A DNA stretch of 46,770 bases from an alpha proteobacterium SCGC AAA028-D10 (GTDB lineage: Bacteria > Pseudomonadota > Alphaproteobacteria > Pelagibacterales > Pelagibacteraceae). Under the pieces are notes generated by a model. It searched no databases, was not told where the DNA came from, and was given only the letters and a program-made list of their open reading frames with translations. Below are positions 34,079 through 44,953 of this stretch, piece by piece (positions within the stretch are counted from its first letter, which is position 1; each line of letters starts with the position of its first letter). The translations under genes and the position numbers were made by a program. The stretch lies in NCBI GenBank assembly GCA_000510845.1, contig AZOF01000001.1:129379-176148 (forward strand). The letters are read 5' to 3'.

Positions 34079-35253
34079 TGGCTAAAGAAACAAAAACTAT
34101 GAATCTAAACTTTGGCCCGCAGCATCCTGCCGCGCACGGAGTGTTAAGATTAATTCTTGAACTAGATGGTGAAGTTATTGAAAGAGCAGATCCACATATT
34201 GGATTGCTCCATCGAGGAACAGAAAAATTAATTGAAAATAAAACTTACACTCAAGCCGTTCCTTACTTTGATAGATTAGATTACGTTGCGCCAATGAACC
34301 AAGAGCATGCATTCGCTCTTGCGATTGAAAAATTATTAGACATTAAAGTTCCGCCACGAGGAAGTCATATTCGAGTAATTTTTTGTGAGATAGGAAGAAT
34401 TCTAAGTCACATTTTAAATATTACAACGCAAGCACTGGATGTTGGAGCATTAACCCCTTCTCTTTGGGGATTTGAAGAGAGAGAAAAGTTAATGGTGTTT
34501 TATGAAAGAGTTTCAGGATCCCGTTTGCATGCAAACTATTTTAGACCAGGTGGGGTTCACCAAGATTTTCCGGTTGGTCTTAAAGAAGATATTTTAGATT
34601 TTTGCAAAAATTTTCCAAAAGTAATTGATGATTTAGAAAATCTATTAACGGACAACAGAATTTTTAAACAAAGAAACGTTGATATTGGAATTGTAAGCCC
34701 ACAAGATGCGGTAGCACATGGTTTTTCTGGTGTGATGCTAAGAGGATCTGGAATTGCTTGGGATCTAAGAAGATCACAACCTTATGAAGGATATGACAAA
34801 TTTAAATTCAAAATTCCTATTGGAAAAAATGGAGATTGTTACGATCGTTATCTTTGCAGAATTGAAGAGATGCGCGAGAGTACAAATATTATAATTGAAG
34901 CAATAAAAAGTCTTCCAGAAGGTCCTGTAATGACAACAGATGGAAAAGTATCACCACCTTCAAGAGCTGCTATGAAAAAATCTATGGAAGCTTTAATTCA
35001 TCACTTTAAATTATTTACCGAAGGCTATCATGTTCCAAAAGGTGAAGTATATGCGTGTGTTGAAGCACCAAAGGGAGAGTTTGGGGTTTATTTAATTGCA
35101 GATGGTTCTAACAAGCCTTATCGATGCAAAATTAAAGCACCAGGTTTTGCGCACTTACAAGCAATGGATTATGTGGTGAAGGGTCATATGTTAGCAGACG
35201 TTCCTGCCGTACTTGGTTCAATGGATATTGTGTTTGGAGAGATTGATCGATGA
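34078..35253 (+). CDS. nuoD: NADH-quinone oxidoreductase subunit D
   Basis: NuoD (49-kDa subunit) forms the quinone pocket together with NuoB. The 391 residues show [15 protein letters not shown] near the start with the quinone-contacting histidine, [32 protein letters not shown], and end with the invariant [12 protein letters not shown]. Full length for the family. Overlaps nuoC by 1 bp and nuoE by 4 bp (ATGA). Confidence 0.98.
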   Translation: MAKETKTMNLNFGPQHPAAHGVLRLILELDGEVIERADPHIGLLHRGTEKLIENKTYTQAVPYFDRLDYVAPMNQEHAFALAIEKLLDIKVPPRGSHIRVIFCEIGRILSHILNITTQALDVGALTPSLWGFEEREKLMVFYERVSGSRLHANYFRPGGVHQDFPVGLKEDILDFCKNFPKVIDDLENLLTDNRIFKQRNVDIGIVSPQDAVAHGFSGVMLRGSGIAWDLRRSQPYEGYDKFKFKIPIGKNGDCYDRYLCRIEEMRESTNIIIEAIKSLPEGPVMTTDGKVSPPSRAAMKKSMEALIHHFKLFTEGYHVPKGEVYACVEAPKGEFGVYLIADGSNKPYRCKIKAPGFAHLQAMDYVVKGHMLADVPAVLGSMDIVFGEIDR

Positions 35254-35846
35254 GTGGAAAGCACGTTGCAAAAGATCAACCCACTGCATTTGAGTTTAAT
35301 GAAGTTAATCTGAAACGAATTCAGGAAATTTTAAAAAAATATCCCCCGGAGCGAAAAAAGAGTGCAGTAATGCCACTTTTAGATCTAGCACAAAGACAGC
35401 ATGATAATTGGATCCCTAATGCTGCGATTAAAAAAATAGGTGAGATTTTAGAAGTTCCGTACATAAAAGTTTATGAAGTTGCAACTTTCTACACTATGTA
35501 CAATTTAGCTCCAGTTGGGAAATACTTTGTACAAGTTTGCACAACTTCGCCATGCATGATCAGAGGATCTGGCAAAATTGTTAACCTTTGTAAAAAACAT
35601 ATTTCAGAAAAAGAAGGAAAACTAAGCGATGATCAAAAAGCATCTTGGATTGAAGTTGAATGTTTAGGTGCATGCGTGAGCGCTCCGATGATGCAAATCA
35701 ATGATGATTTTTACGAAGATCTAACTGAAGAAACAGCAACTAAAATTTTTGAAGGAATTAAAAGCGATAAATTACCAAAACATGGATCACAAAAAGGTCG
35801 AGTAGGTTTTGAGCCAAACAAACGATTAACATTAGTTAAAAATTAA
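35250..35846 (+). CDS. nuoE: NADH-quinone oxidoreductase subunit E
   Basis: NuoE (24-kDa subunit) carries [2Fe-2S] cluster N1a in the NADH module. In 198 residues the four ligands lie in [10 protein letters not shown] and, about 40 residues on, [10 protein letters not shown]. The N-terminal helical region with [20 protein letters not shown] and [12 protein letters not shown] is typical. The C-terminus has the basic tail common in alphaproteobacteria. It overlaps nuoD by 4 bp and abuts nuoF. Confidence 0.97.
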   Translation: MSGKHVAKDQPTAFEFNEVNLKRIQEILKKYPPERKKSAVMPLLDLAQRQHDNWIPNAAIKKIGEILEVPYIKVYEVATFYTMYNLAPVGKYFVQVCTTSPCMIRGSGKIVNLCKKHISEKEGKLSDDQKASWIEVECLGACVSAPMMQINDDFYEDLTEETATKIFEGIKSDKLPKHGSQKGRVGFEPNKRLTLVKN

Positions 35847-37121
35847 ATGCTACAGGATAAAGATAGAATATTTACAAATTTATACGGAGACTTTGGTCGT
35901 GATATTAAATCTGCAAAAGCTCGTGGAGATTGGAAAGATACAAAAGAGATTATTGCAAAGGGTAAAGACTGGATCATAAATGAAGTTAAACTTTCAGAAC
36001 TTCGAGGCCGTGGTGGCGCTGGATTTCCAACAGGAATGAAATGGTCCTTTGCTCCAAAAGAAGTAAAACCAGGTCGACCTCATTATTTAGTTATTAACGC
36101 CGACGAGTCAGAGCCTGGAACTTGTAAAGATAGAGATATTTTAAGATTCGAACCACAAAAATTAATCGAAGGATGTTTGATCGCATCATACGCAGTCAAT
36201 GCTAACACTTGCTATATTTACATTCGTGGTGAGTACATAGCAGAAAGTAAAATTTTACAAGAAGCAATCGATGAAGCTTATAAAGAAGGTTTACTTGGTA
36301 AAAATGCTAGTGGCACAGGATTTGATTTAGATATTTATGTTCATCTTGGAGCAGGCGCTTACATTTGTGGAGAAGAAACTGCACTACTTGAAAGTTTAGA
36401 GGGAAACAAAGGACAGCCAAGATTAAAACCACCATTTCCAGCTTTAATTGGTCTTTATGGATGTCCAACAATTGTAAATAATGTTGAAACGATTGCAGTG
36501 GTCCCAACAATATTAAGAAGAGGTGGTAAATGGTTCGCAGGATTTGGTAGACCTAAAAACACTGGTACTAAAATTTTCTGTATTTCTGGAAACGTAAACA
36601 ATCCATGTAATGTTGAAGAAGAAATGGGAGTTCCTTTAAAAGATTTAATTGAAAAACATGCAGGTGGAGTAATTGGTGGATGGGATAATTTACAAGCAGT
36701 CATCCCAGGCGGATCATCAATGCCATTACTTAGCAAAAGTATTTGTGAGACTATAAAAATGGATTTTGACTCTTTAGTTGAAGCTAAAAGTGGTCTTGGA
36801 ACTGCTGGAATTGTCGTAATCGATAAGTCTCAAGATATTGTTAAAGTTATAGCCAGAATTGCAAGATTTTATAAGCATGAAAGCTGCGGTCAATGTACGC
36901 CATGTAGAGAAGGCTCTGGCTGGATGTGGAGAATGTTAGAGAGAATTGCAAAAGGGGATGCGGAAGTTGCAGAATTAGACATGCTAATGGATGTAACTAA
37001 ACAGATTGAAGGGCACACAATTTGTGCCTTTGGAGAAGGATCTTCTTGGCCAGTTCAAGGTTTATTAAGACACTTTAGAACTCAGATGGAAGAAAGATTA
37101 ACTCATAAGAAAAATATATAG
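35847..37121 (+). CDS. nuoF: NADH-quinone oxidoreductase subunit F (NADH/FMN-binding)
   Basis: NuoF (51-kDa subunit) binds NADH and FMN and cluster N3. In 424 residues: the NADH-binding [17 protein letters not shown], the FMN region [14 protein letters not shown] and [19 protein letters not shown], and the N3 ligands in [11 protein letters not shown] plus the downstream cysteine of TICAFGEG. Abuts nuoE and nuoG with no spacer bases. Confidence 0.98.
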   Translation: MLQDKDRIFTNLYGDFGRDIKSAKARGDWKDTKEIIAKGKDWIINEVKLSELRGRGGAGFPTGMKWSFAPKEVKPGRPHYLVINADESEPGTCKDRDILRFEPQKLIEGCLIASYAVNANTCYIYIRGEYIAESKILQEAIDEAYKEGLLGKNASGTGFDLDIYVHLGAGAYICGEETALLESLEGNKGQPRLKPPFPALIGLYGCPTIVNNVETIAVVPTILRRGGKWFAGFGRPKNTGTKIFCISGNVNNPCNVEEEMGVPLKDLIEKHAGGVIGGWDNLQAVIPGGSSMPLLSKSICETIKMDFDSLVEAKSGLGTAGIVVIDKSQDIVKVIARIARFYKHESCGQCTPCREGSGWMWRMLERIAKGDAEVAELDMLMDVTKQIEGHTICAFGEGSSWPVQGLLRHFRTQMEERLTHKKNI

Positions 37122-39158
37122 ATGCCAAAAGTTAAAGTAGATGGAATTGAAGTAGAAGTGCCACAAGGTGCAACGGTACTTCAAGCCTGTGAAGTTGCTG
37201 GAAAAGAAATTCCAAGATTTTGTTATCATGAAAGATTATCCATCGCTGGTAATTGCAGGATGTGTTTAGTCGAGATGGAAAAATCTCCAAAGCCTGTTGC
37301 ATCATGCGCAATGCCTGTAGCTGATGGACAAGTTATTTATACAAACACTGAGATGGTGAAGAAGGCAAGACAAGGTGTAATGGAATTTTTACTTATCAAT
37401 CACCCTTTAGATTGTCCAATTTGTGATCAGGGTGGTGAGTGTGATCTTCAAGATCAATCAATGAAGTATGGAGTTGATAAATCAAGATACGAATTAAATA
37501 AAAGATCAGTTAAAGAAAAATATATGGGACCGTTAATTAAAACGGTTATGACAAGATGTATTCATTGTACGCGTTGCATCCGATTTGCAGAGGAGATTGC
37601 TGGTGTACCAGAAATTGGTGCGATTAATCGTGGCGAGAATATGGAGATTACAACTTACTTAGAAAAAACTTTAGATTCAGAATTATCTGCAAACGTAATT
37701 GATCTTTGCCCAGTTGGCGCTTTAACTTCAAAACCTTATGCCTTTGAAGCAAGACCTTGGGAGTTAACTAAAACAGAAAGCATCGATGTAATGGATGCAG
37801 TGGGTTCCAACATACGAGTAGATACCAAAGGTTGGGAAGTTAAAAGAATTTTACCAAGAATAAATGATGAGATTAATGAGGAATGGATTAGTGACAAATC
37901 TCGTTATGCTTGCGATGGTTTATTAAAAAATCGATTAGATACTCCTTTCATTAAAGTTAATGGCAAACTCCAAGCTTGTAGCTGGGTCGATGCTTTTAAA
38001 TTTATCTCAGATAACACAAAAGGTTTTACAGGCGATAAAGTTTTTGGAGCTGTTGGTGATTTAGTTGATGTTGAAACCATGTACATGTTTAAGAAATTTT
38101 TCAAAGACGTTTTATCTTCAGATAATATCGATTTTAGATCGAAAAATTATTTTATCGATCCATCACATAAAGCTAATTACTTATTTAACACTTCTATTGC
38201 TCGTTTAGAGGAAGCAGATTTGGTAGTTTTAGTTGGAACTAATCCAAGATTAGAAGCGACCATTTTAAATACTAGAATTAGAAAAGCTTATTTAGCTAGA
38301 AAAACTAAGGTTTATTCCATTGGTGATGTGGGTGATCTTACTTATCCGCATGAGAATGTTGGTTCATCATTTTCTGCAATTGGCGATATTTTAGCTAAAA
38401 ATGGAAAAATTTATAACAGTCTTAAGTCAGCAAAGAAGCCAGTCTTTATAATTGGTGAATCTGGATTGAGTGCAAATGGTGAATATGTTTTAGAAACTAT
38501 AAAGAAGATTTTAAAAGATAACAATTTTTTAAATAATGACTGGAATGGTTTAAATATCCTACATCAAAATGCCTCAAGCGTTGGAGCGATATATTTAAAC
38601 TTACTTAAATCAAATTTTTTAGACAAATTAAATGATGACACTTCAAAAGTAGTTTATCTTTTAGGTGCTGATGAAATCAAAGTTAAGCCTGTTAATAAAT
38701 TTATAATTTATCAAGGAACTCACGGTGGAATAAATAGTAAAATTGCAGATGTAATTTTACCAGGTGCTGCCTATACAGAAAAACAAGGTTTGTATGTTAA
38801 TACTGAAGGTAGAGTTCAAGATGCAAATAAAGCAAGTTTCCCTCCAGGAGATGCTAAAGAAGATTGGAAAATACTTAGAGCGTTATCTGATGTTTTTAAA
38901 AAAACAATTGATATCAACTCTCATTTAATTTTAAGAGAAAATTTATTTAAAGAGTATCCAATATTTAAAGAAGTAGATGAGTTACCTAAATCTGAAATCG
39001 ATAGTCTAACTTTTAAAAATGTTACACCAGTAAATGGCAATATTAAAATTGCTGACTTTGATTTTTATTTCTCAAATATTATTGCAGCTTCATCAAAGAC
39101 AATGGATGAATGTAAAAAAGCTAAACAAATTTTACAAAAGACAGGAACTGATAATTAA
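37122..39158 (+). CDS. nuoG: NADH-quinone oxidoreductase subunit G
   Basis: NuoG (75-kDa subunit) carries several Fe-S clusters of the electron wire. The 678 residues begin with a plant-type ferredoxin domain ([21 protein letters not shown], cluster N1b), the His/Cys N5 segment [19 protein letters not shown], and the N4 motif [11 protein letters not shown]; a molybdopterin-type domain without a cofactor fills the rest. The extra N7 cluster cysteines known from E. coli and Thermus are not seen, as in mitochondria. The end overlaps nuoH by 1 bp. Confidence 0.97.
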   Translation: MPKVKVDGIEVEVPQGATVLQACEVAGKEIPRFCYHERLSIAGNCRMCLVEMEKSPKPVASCAMPVADGQVIYTNTEMVKKARQGVMEFLLINHPLDCPICDQGGECDLQDQSMKYGVDKSRYELNKRSVKEKYMGPLIKTVMTRCIHCTRCIRFAEEIAGVPEIGAINRGENMEITTYLEKTLDSELSANVIDLCPVGALTSKPYAFEARPWELTKTESIDVMDAVGSNIRVDTKGWEVKRILPRINDEINEEWISDKSRYACDGLLKNRLDTPFIKVNGKLQACSWVDAFKFISDNTKGFTGDKVFGAVGDLVDVETMYMFKKFFKDVLSSDNIDFRSKNYFIDPSHKANYLFNTSIARLEEADLVVLVGTNPRLEATILNTRIRKAYLARKTKVYSIGDVGDLTYPHENVGSSFSAIGDILAKNGKIYNSLKSAKKPVFIIGESGLSANGEYVLETIKKILKDNNFLNNDWNGLNILHQNASSVGAIYLNLLKSNFLDKLNDDTSKVVYLLGADEIKVKPVNKFIIYQGTHGGINSKIADVILPGAAYTEKQGLYVNTEGRVQDANKASFPPGDAKEDWKILRALSDVFKKTIDINSHLILRENLFKEYPIFKEVDELPKSEIDSLTFKNVTPVNGNIKIADFDFYFSNIIAASSKTMDECKKAKQILQKTGTDN

Positions 39159-40159
39159 TGTTTTTAGAATATTTAAATATAGTCTTGTATGATCTTTTGA
39201 AGATTGCAGCTCTTGTCGTTCCAGTTTTAATTGCTGTTGCAATGATTGTTTGGGTTGATCGAAGAGTATGGGGCGCTGTTCAACTTAGAAAAGGACCTAA
39301 CGTCGTTGGACCATTTGGTTTGTTTCAAACTTTAGCAGATGCACTTAAATATATTTTTAAAGAAGTCATTATTCCAATTCATGCAAACAAAGTAATTTTT
39401 ATAATTGCTCCAATTGTTACAATGTCGTTAGCATTAATCGCTTGGGCAGTTATTCCTTTTAGCGAGACGCTAGTGCTTGCAAATATTAATGTTGGAATTT
39501 TATATATCTTCGCTGTGTCCTCTCTTGGTGTATATGGAATTATTATGGCTGGATGGGCTTCAAACTCTAAGTATCCATTTTTAGGAGCACTAAGATCTGC
39601 GGCGCAGATGGTTTCATATGAAGTATCCATTGGGCTTATAATAATAAATGTATTGCTGTGCGCGGGTTCTTTAAATTTAGTTGATATCGTTCTTGCTCAG
39701 AAGAATATTTGGTACGCCATCCCATTATTCCCTATGTTTGTTATCTTTTTTATCTCTGCATTAGCTGAAACAAACAGACCTCCATTTGATTTACCAGAGG
39801 CTGAGGCTGAACTTGTTGCTGGATATCAAACTGAATATTCAGGAATGATGTATGCATTATTCTGGCTAGGTGAATATGCAAATATTTTATTATTATGCGC
39901 ACTTGGTTCTGTTTTATTTTTAGGTGGTTGGTTATCTCCAATTGATGCCTATCCTTTTAATGCAATTCCATCGCCTCTTTGGTTAATTTTTAAAATACTA
40001 TTATTATTTATTTTATTTGCTTTGGTTAAAGCAATTGTTCCACGTTACCGTTATGATCAACTTATGAGATTAGGTTGGAAAGTATTTTTACCATTCTCAT
40101 TGTTCTGGGTTGTTTTGACGGCGTCGTTTTTATATTTTTTTAACTTATTACCAAAATGA
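39158..40159 (+). CDS. nuoH: NADH-quinone oxidoreductase subunit H
   Basis: NuoH (ND1) is the eight-helix membrane subunit that forms the quinone access channel. The 333 residues include [26 protein letters not shown] and the strongly conserved acidic loop [27 protein letters not shown]. Full length; overlaps nuoG by 1 bp and nuoI by 4 bp. Confidence 0.98.
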   Translation: MFLEYLNIVLYDLLKIAALVVPVLIAVAMIVWVDRRVWGAVQLRKGPNVVGPFGLFQTLADALKYIFKEVIIPIHANKVIFIIAPIVTMSLALIAWAVIPFSETLVLANINVGILYIFAVSSLGVYGIIMAGWASNSKYPFLGALRSAAQMVSYEVSIGLIIINVLLCAGSLNLVDIVLAQKNIWYAIPLFPMFVIFFISALAETNRPPFDLPEAEAELVAGYQTEYSGMMYALFWLGEYANILLLCALGSVLFLGGWLSPIDAYPFNAIPSPLWLIFKILLLFILFALVKAIVPRYRYDQLMRLGWKVFLPFSLFWVVLTASFLYFFNLLPK

Positions 40160-40647
40160 AAATAAAATTTTCTAGAATATTAAAAATTATTTTTTTATCA
40201 GAGTTTGTTAAAAGTCTTTATCTTGCTTTTATTTATATCTTTAAAAGAAGAGCAACTGTTAACTATCCTTTTGAAAAAGGTCCTATCAGTCCAAGATTTA
40301 GGGGTGAACATGCATTGAGACGATATCCAGATGGCGAAGAGAGATGTATTGCATGTAAATTATGCGAAGCAGTTTGTCCTGCTCAAGCAATTACTATCGA
40401 AGCTGAACCTAGAGAAGATGGATCTCGTAGAACAACGAGATACGATATTGATATGCTAAAATGTATTTACTGTGGATTATGCCAAGAGTCTTGTCCGGTG
40501 GATGCAATTGTTCAAGGACCTAATTTTGAATTTGCAACAGAGACAAGAGAAGAGCTTTACTACAACAAAGAAAAACTTTTAGAAAACGGTGATAAGTGGG
40601 AGAAAGAATTAGCCCATAATATCAAAGTTGATAAATCATTTCGATGA
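40156..40647 (+). CDS. nuoI: NADH-quinone oxidoreductase subunit I
   Basis: NuoI (23-kDa, TYKY) carries [4Fe-4S] clusters N6a and N6b. In 163 residues the two ferredoxin motifs are [12 protein letters not shown] and [12 protein letters not shown], each followed by a hydrophobic turn (AQAI, VDAI). An N-terminal amphipathic stretch with [28 protein letters not shown] anchors it on the membrane arm. Overlaps nuoH and nuoJ by 4 bp each. Confidence 0.98.
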   Translation: MKIKFSRILKIIFLSEFVKSLYLAFIYIFKRRATVNYPFEKGPISPRFRGEHALRRYPDGEERCIACKLCEAVCPAQAITIEAEPREDGSRRTTRYDIDMLKCIYCGLCQESCPVDAIVQGPNFEFATETREELYYNKEKLLENGDKWEKELAHNIKVDKSFR

Positions 40648-41264
40648 TAGCACACGCATTAATTTTTTATTTACTGTCTTCAATTACCATTCTTTCAAGT
40701 ATCATGGTTATTTCTTCAAAAAATACCGTGCATTCTGTTTTCTTTTTAATTTTAGCGTTTGTAAATGTTTCGTGCCTATTCATTATGATCGGTGCTGAAT
40801 TCGTCGGTATGATTTTACTTATTGTTTATGTGGGTGCTGTAGCGGTGTTATTTTTATTTGTTGTGATGATGTTAGAGGGAAATTTTGTAAAAGTTAAACA
40901 AGGGTTCTTACAATACATGCCATTTGGTTTTTTTATCGCCTTAGTAATTTTTTTTGAATTAATTATTATTATTGGAAGTTGGCAGTTTAGACCTGAATTT
41001 ATTAAAACTGCAAAAATTGCTTATGATGTAAAAGAAACAAACACTGTTCAGATTGGAAAATTACTTTACACAGATTATTTCTTACCATTCCAACTTTCAG
41101 GAATAGTCCTTTTAGTTGCTATGATAGGTGCTATTTTACTCACTTTTAGACGTAGAGACAATCTTAAGAGACAAGACATTTTGAAGCAGTCGTCTCGTGA
41201 GAGAGAAGACTCAATAGAGCTTGTGGATGTTGAAAGTAACAAGGGAGTAAAAGTTAATGATTGA
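40644..41264 (+). CDS. nuoJ: NADH-quinone oxidoreductase subunit J
   Basis: NuoJ (ND6) is a five-helix membrane subunit; its third helix, here [27 protein letters not shown], contains the pi-bulge region involved in coupling. The 206 residues end in a long charged tail (Arg, Glu, Asp rich from about 170). The 3' end overlaps nuoK by 8 bp. Confidence 0.96.
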   Translation: MIAHALIFYLLSSITILSSIMVISSKNTVHSVFFLILAFVNVSCLFIMIGAEFVGMILLIVYVGAVAVLFLFVVMMLEGNFVKVKQGFLQYMPFGFFIALVIFFELIIIIGSWQFRPEFIKTAKIAYDVKETNTVQIGKLLYTDYFLPFQLSGIVLLVAMIGAILLTFRRRDNLKRQDILKQSSREREDSIELVDVESNKGVKVND

Positions 41265-41568
41265 AATTACTCTAGCTCACTACCTATTTTTATCTGCAAG
41301 CATTTTTACCTTAGGAGTGTTTGGGATTTTCGTTAATCGTAAAAACGTAATTGTAATTTTAATGTCTATTGAATTAATTTTGCTTTCAGTAAATATTAAT
41401 ATGGTCGCTTTCTCTGTTTATTTGCAAAATATAACAGGTCAGATTTTTACTCTCTTTATATTAACTGTTGCAGCCGCTGAAGCTGCAATCGGTCTTGCCA
41501 TACTTGTGGTTTTTTTCCGAAACAGAGGATCTATTCAGGTAGAAGATATTAATTCAATGAAAGGGTAA
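41257..41568 (+). CDS. nuoK: NADH-quinone oxidoreductase subunit K
   Basis: NuoK (ND4L), 103 residues and three membrane helices. The two buried glutamates of the proton path are present: one in [21 protein letters not shown], and one in the [13 protein letters not shown] helix. Overlaps nuoJ by 8 bp, the largest overlap within the nuo operon, and abuts nuoL. Confidence 0.97.
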   Translation: MIEITLAHYLFLSASIFTLGVFGIFVNRKNVIVILMSIELILLSVNINMVAFSVYLQNITGQIFTLFILTVAAAEAAIGLAILVVFFRNRGSIQVEDINSMKG

Positions 41569-43473
41569 ATGCTTTATTTAATTTTATTTTTACCTTTACT
41601 TGGTTCTTTCATTTCAGCTTTCTTTTACAAAAAGATTGGTGATCGAACTTGTCAGATTATAACTTCTGCATTTGTTGTAACTGGAGCAATTCTTTCTTCA
41701 ATTATTTTGCTTGAAACAATTAAAACTGGAAAAGTTTATGAGTATCCAATTCTTAACTGGATTACATCTGGAACATTAAAATTGCATTGGTCTATTTATG
41801 TAGATTCACTTACAGCAGTGATGCTTGTTGTTGTAAATTCTGTTTCAGCTTTAGTTCATATTTATTCAATTGGTTATATGAGTCACGATCCTCACAAACC
41901 AAGATTTATGTCTTATCTTTCTCTATTCACATTTATGATGTTATCGCTAATTACGGCTGATAACTTTTTACAATTATTCTTTGGTTGGGAAGGAGTTGGA
42001 CTTGCATCTTACTTGTTAATTGGTTTCTGGTTTAAAAAAGAATCTGCAAACAATGCGTCCATGAAGGCCTTTATCGTGAACAGAGTAGGGGATCTTGGTT
42101 TATTAATTGCAATGTTTTTAATTTTTAAAACCTTTGGAACGTTAAATTTTAGTGAAGTTTTTTCACAAGCTGCAGATCAGTCTAAAAATTCAATTAAGAT
42201 CTTTGGTGGTGAATACAATTTAATTACAACGATTTGTGTATTCTTATTTATTGGTGCAATGGGCAAATCTGCTCAAATTTTTCTTCATACTTGGCTTCCT
42301 GATGCCATGGAAGGACCAACACCAGTTTCAGCATTAATTCACGCTGCGACCATGGTTACAGCAGGAGTATTCTTAGTTGCAAGATGCTCACCTTTATTTG
42401 AGTACTCTCAATACGCTTTAAACTTAGTAGCTTTTGTTGGAGCTACAACTGCAATCTTTGCAGCCTCAATTGCAATCGTTCAAACAGATATAAAGAGAAT
42501 TATTGCTTACTCTACATGTAGTCAGCTTGGTTATATGTTCTTTGCAGCCGGAATGGGCGCTTATAATGTTGCTATATTTCACTTATTTACACACGCTTTC
42601 TTTAAAGCTCTTTTATTCTTAGGGGCAGGTTCAGTAATTCACGCATTTCATGATGAACAAAATATAGAAAAGATGGGCGGAGTTTGGAAAAAAATTCCTC
42701 TTACTTACGCTCTAATGTTAATCGGAACACTTGCTTTAACGGGATTTCCACTACTTGCTGGATTTTATTCTAAAGATGCAATTATAGAGTCTGCTTATTT
42801 TTCTAAAAGTTTGTTTGCAGGTTATGCATTTATAATTGGCCTTACCACTGCATTTATAACTTCAATTTATTCATGGAGATTAATTTTTAAAACTTTCCAT
42901 GGAAAATATAACAACACAATGAGTTTTGAAAAAGTTCATGAGTCAGGACCGGTAATGCTTATTCCATTATTCTTGCTTGCGCTTGGCGCAATATTTTCAG
43001 GTTATGTGTTTCATGGAATATTTATTGGAGAGAATACACAGTTTTGGGGTAAGGCAATATTTTTCTTAAAACAAACAGCACATGGCCATCCACCACTGTG
43101 GTTACTAATTTTAATTCCAACATTAGTAATTTTAGCAATTCCTTTATCATTTATTTTATTCTTAAAGAGAAAAGACATTGTTGAAGGCTTTATTAACAAC
43201 AATAGACCATTTTATAATTTTTTAGTTAGGAAATGGTACTTTGATGAACTTTACGATTTAATTTTTGTTAAAAGTTTTAGAGGCATTGGAACGTTCTTGT
43301 GGCAAAGAGGTGATGTTAAAACAATTGATGCTTATGGACCAGATGGAGTTGCAAAAGTTGTAAAAAATTTATCTGATAGAGCAAGTAGCATTCAGTCTGG
43401 TTACTTATACCACTACGCAACAGTAATTTTAATTGGTGTAATATTAATCGTATCTTTTTTAATTATTATCTAG
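41569..43473 (+). CDS. nuoL: NADH-quinone oxidoreductase subunit L (antiporter-like)
   Basis: NuoL (ND5) is the distal proton-pumping subunit with a long lateral helix. In 634 residues it shows FFGWEGVGLASYLLIGFW with the essential glutamate, HTWLPDAMEGPTPVSALIHAATMVTAGVFLVAR, and KALLFLGAGSVIHAFHDEQN; the C-terminal third holds the amphipathic lateral helix and the terminal membrane anchor. Full length. Abuts nuoK; nuoM follows after 1 bp. Confidence 0.98.
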   Translation: MLYLILFLPLLGSFISAFFYKKIGDRTCQIITSAFVVTGAILSSIILLETIKTGKVYEYPILNWITSGTLKLHWSIYVDSLTAVMLVVVNSVSALVHIYSIGYMSHDPHKPRFMSYLSLFTFMMLSLITADNFLQLFFGWEGVGLASYLLIGFWFKKESANNASMKAFIVNRVGDLGLLIAMFLIFKTFGTLNFSEVFSQAADQSKNSIKIFGGEYNLITTICVFLFIGAMGKSAQIFLHTWLPDAMEGPTPVSALIHAATMVTAGVFLVARCSPLFEYSQYALNLVAFVGATTAIFAASIAIVQTDIKRIIAYSTCSQLGYMFFAAGMGAYNVAIFHLFTHAFFKALLFLGAGSVIHAFHDEQNIEKMGGVWKKIPLTYALMLIGTLALTGFPLLAGFYSKDAIIESAYFSKSLFAGYAFIIGLTTAFITSIYSWRLIFKTFHGKYNNTMSFEKVHESGPVMLIPLFLLALGAIFSGYVFHGIFIGENTQFWGKAIFFLKQTAHGHPPLWLLILIPTLVILAIPLSFILFLKRKDIVEGFINNNRPFYNFLVRKWYFDELYDLIFVKSFRGIGTFLWQRGDVKTIDAYGPDGVAKVVKNLSDRASSIQSGYLYHYATVILIGVILIVSFLIII

Positions 43474-43474
43474 C

Positions 43475-44953
43475 ATGAATTTTCCAATTTTATCTTTCTT
43501 AACTTTCTTCCCATTAGTTGGAGTTATTTTTATTTTATTAAGACGAGGTAGTGATGAAGTTGTTGAGCGTTCATCAAAGAATATTTCAATTTTAGTATCC
43601 GTTATTAATTTTATAGTTTCATTATTTCTGTGGAGTAAATTTGATCTAGCTAATCCTGGTTTTCAATTTGTTGAAGAATCACAATGGATAAAAAATTTTG
43701 TTTCTTACAAAATTGGGGTTGATGGAATCTCAATATTTTTAGTTTTACTTACGACTTTTATTTCACCACTTTGTATTTTTGCATCGATCAATAGTTTAAA
43801 GAAAAGAATTAAAGAATTTTTAATTGCGATCTTAATCATGCAGACTTTTATGATTGGGGTATTCTGCGCTTTAGATCTATTCTTATTCTTCTTATTCTTT
43901 GAAGGCGGACTTATTCCAATGTTTTTGATCATTGGGATTTGGGGTGGAGAAAGACGTGTTTATTCAGCTTTAAAGTTCTTTTTATATACGTTTTTAGGTT
44001 CAATTTTCATGCTGATTGCAATCATCGCCATCTATTGGAACATGAATACTTTAGATCTTGTTAAATTAACGGAATCTAAAATTCCTGAAAATTTACAATA
44101 CTGGATGTGGTTAGGTTTCTTTATTTCTCTAGCCGTAAAACTTCCAATGTGGCCATTCCATACATGGTTACCAGATGCTCACGTTGAAGCGCCAACAGCA
44201 GGTTCAGTAATACTTGCTGCAATCTTGCTTAAAATTTCTGGTTATGGATTTATTAGATTTTCACTTGGATTATTTCCAATTGCCTCTCATTACTTTGCAA
44301 ACTTTGTATTTGTCTTAAGTGTTATTGCAATTATTTACGCATCTTTAGTAGCTTTAATGCAAACAGATATGAAAAAGCTAATAGCTTATTCATCTGTAGC
44401 TCATATGGGTTATGTTACTATTGGAATTTTCTCATTTACTAAACAAGGATTAGATGGCGCAATCTTTCAAATGATTAGCCATGGATTAATTTCTGCATCA
44501 TTATTCCTATGTGTTGGCGTTTTGTATGATCGTGTTCACAGCAGACTAATTCAAGACTATTCAGGCGTTGTAAACGTTATGCCAAAATTTGCTTTAGTAT
44601 TTATATTTTCATCCCTTGCAAATGTGGGTCTTCCAGGCACAAGTGGATTTGTTGGAGAGTTTTTAACTTTGATTGGAACTTTTAAAGTAAATTACATTGT
44701 AGCCATACTTGCGGCAACCGGGGTTATATTGTCTGCTGCTTATTCATTGTGGTTATGCAAACGAGTTGTATTTGGAGAATTTAAAGTTAACAATCATGGT
44801 GAAAAATTATTAGACTTAGATGTAACGGAAATTGTTATTTTGTTTATGCTAATGATATTAACAATTGTATTTGGGGTTTATCCTAATTTAATTTTAGAAC
44901 CAATTTCATCTTCGGTAGATTTGGTTGTTAAAAATATGGGAGCTATAAAATGA
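43475..44953 (+). CDS. nuoM: NADH-quinone oxidoreductase subunit M (antiporter-like)
   Basis: NuoM (ND4) is the second antiporter-like subunit. The 492 residues include FFEGGLIPMFLIIGIWGG with its essential glutamate, WPFHTWLPDAHVEAPTAGSVILAAILLKISGYGFIRF, and the SVAHMGYVTIGIF helix. About 14 membrane helices. Overlaps nuoN by 4 bp (ATGA). Confidence 0.98.
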   Translation: MNFPILSFLTFFPLVGVIFILLRRGSDEVVERSSKNISILVSVINFIVSLFLWSKFDLANPGFQFVEESQWIKNFVSYKIGVDGISIFLVLLTTFISPLCIFASINSLKKRIKEFLIAILIMQTFMIGVFCALDLFLFFLFFEGGLIPMFLIIGIWGGERRVYSALKFFLYTFLGSIFMLIAIIAIYWNMNTLDLVKLTESKIPENLQYWMWLGFFISLAVKLPMWPFHTWLPDAHVEAPTAGSVILAAILLKISGYGFIRFSLGLFPIASHYFANFVFVLSVIAIIYASLVALMQTDMKKLIAYSSVAHMGYVTIGIFSFTKQGLDGAIFQMISHGLISASLFLCVGVLYDRVHSRLIQDYSGVVNVMPKFALVFIFSSLANVGLPGTSGFVGEFLTLIGTFKVNYIVAILAATGVILSAAYSLWLCKRVVFGEFKVNNHGEKLLDLDVTEIVILFMLMILTIVFGVYPNLILEPISSSVDLVVKNMGAIK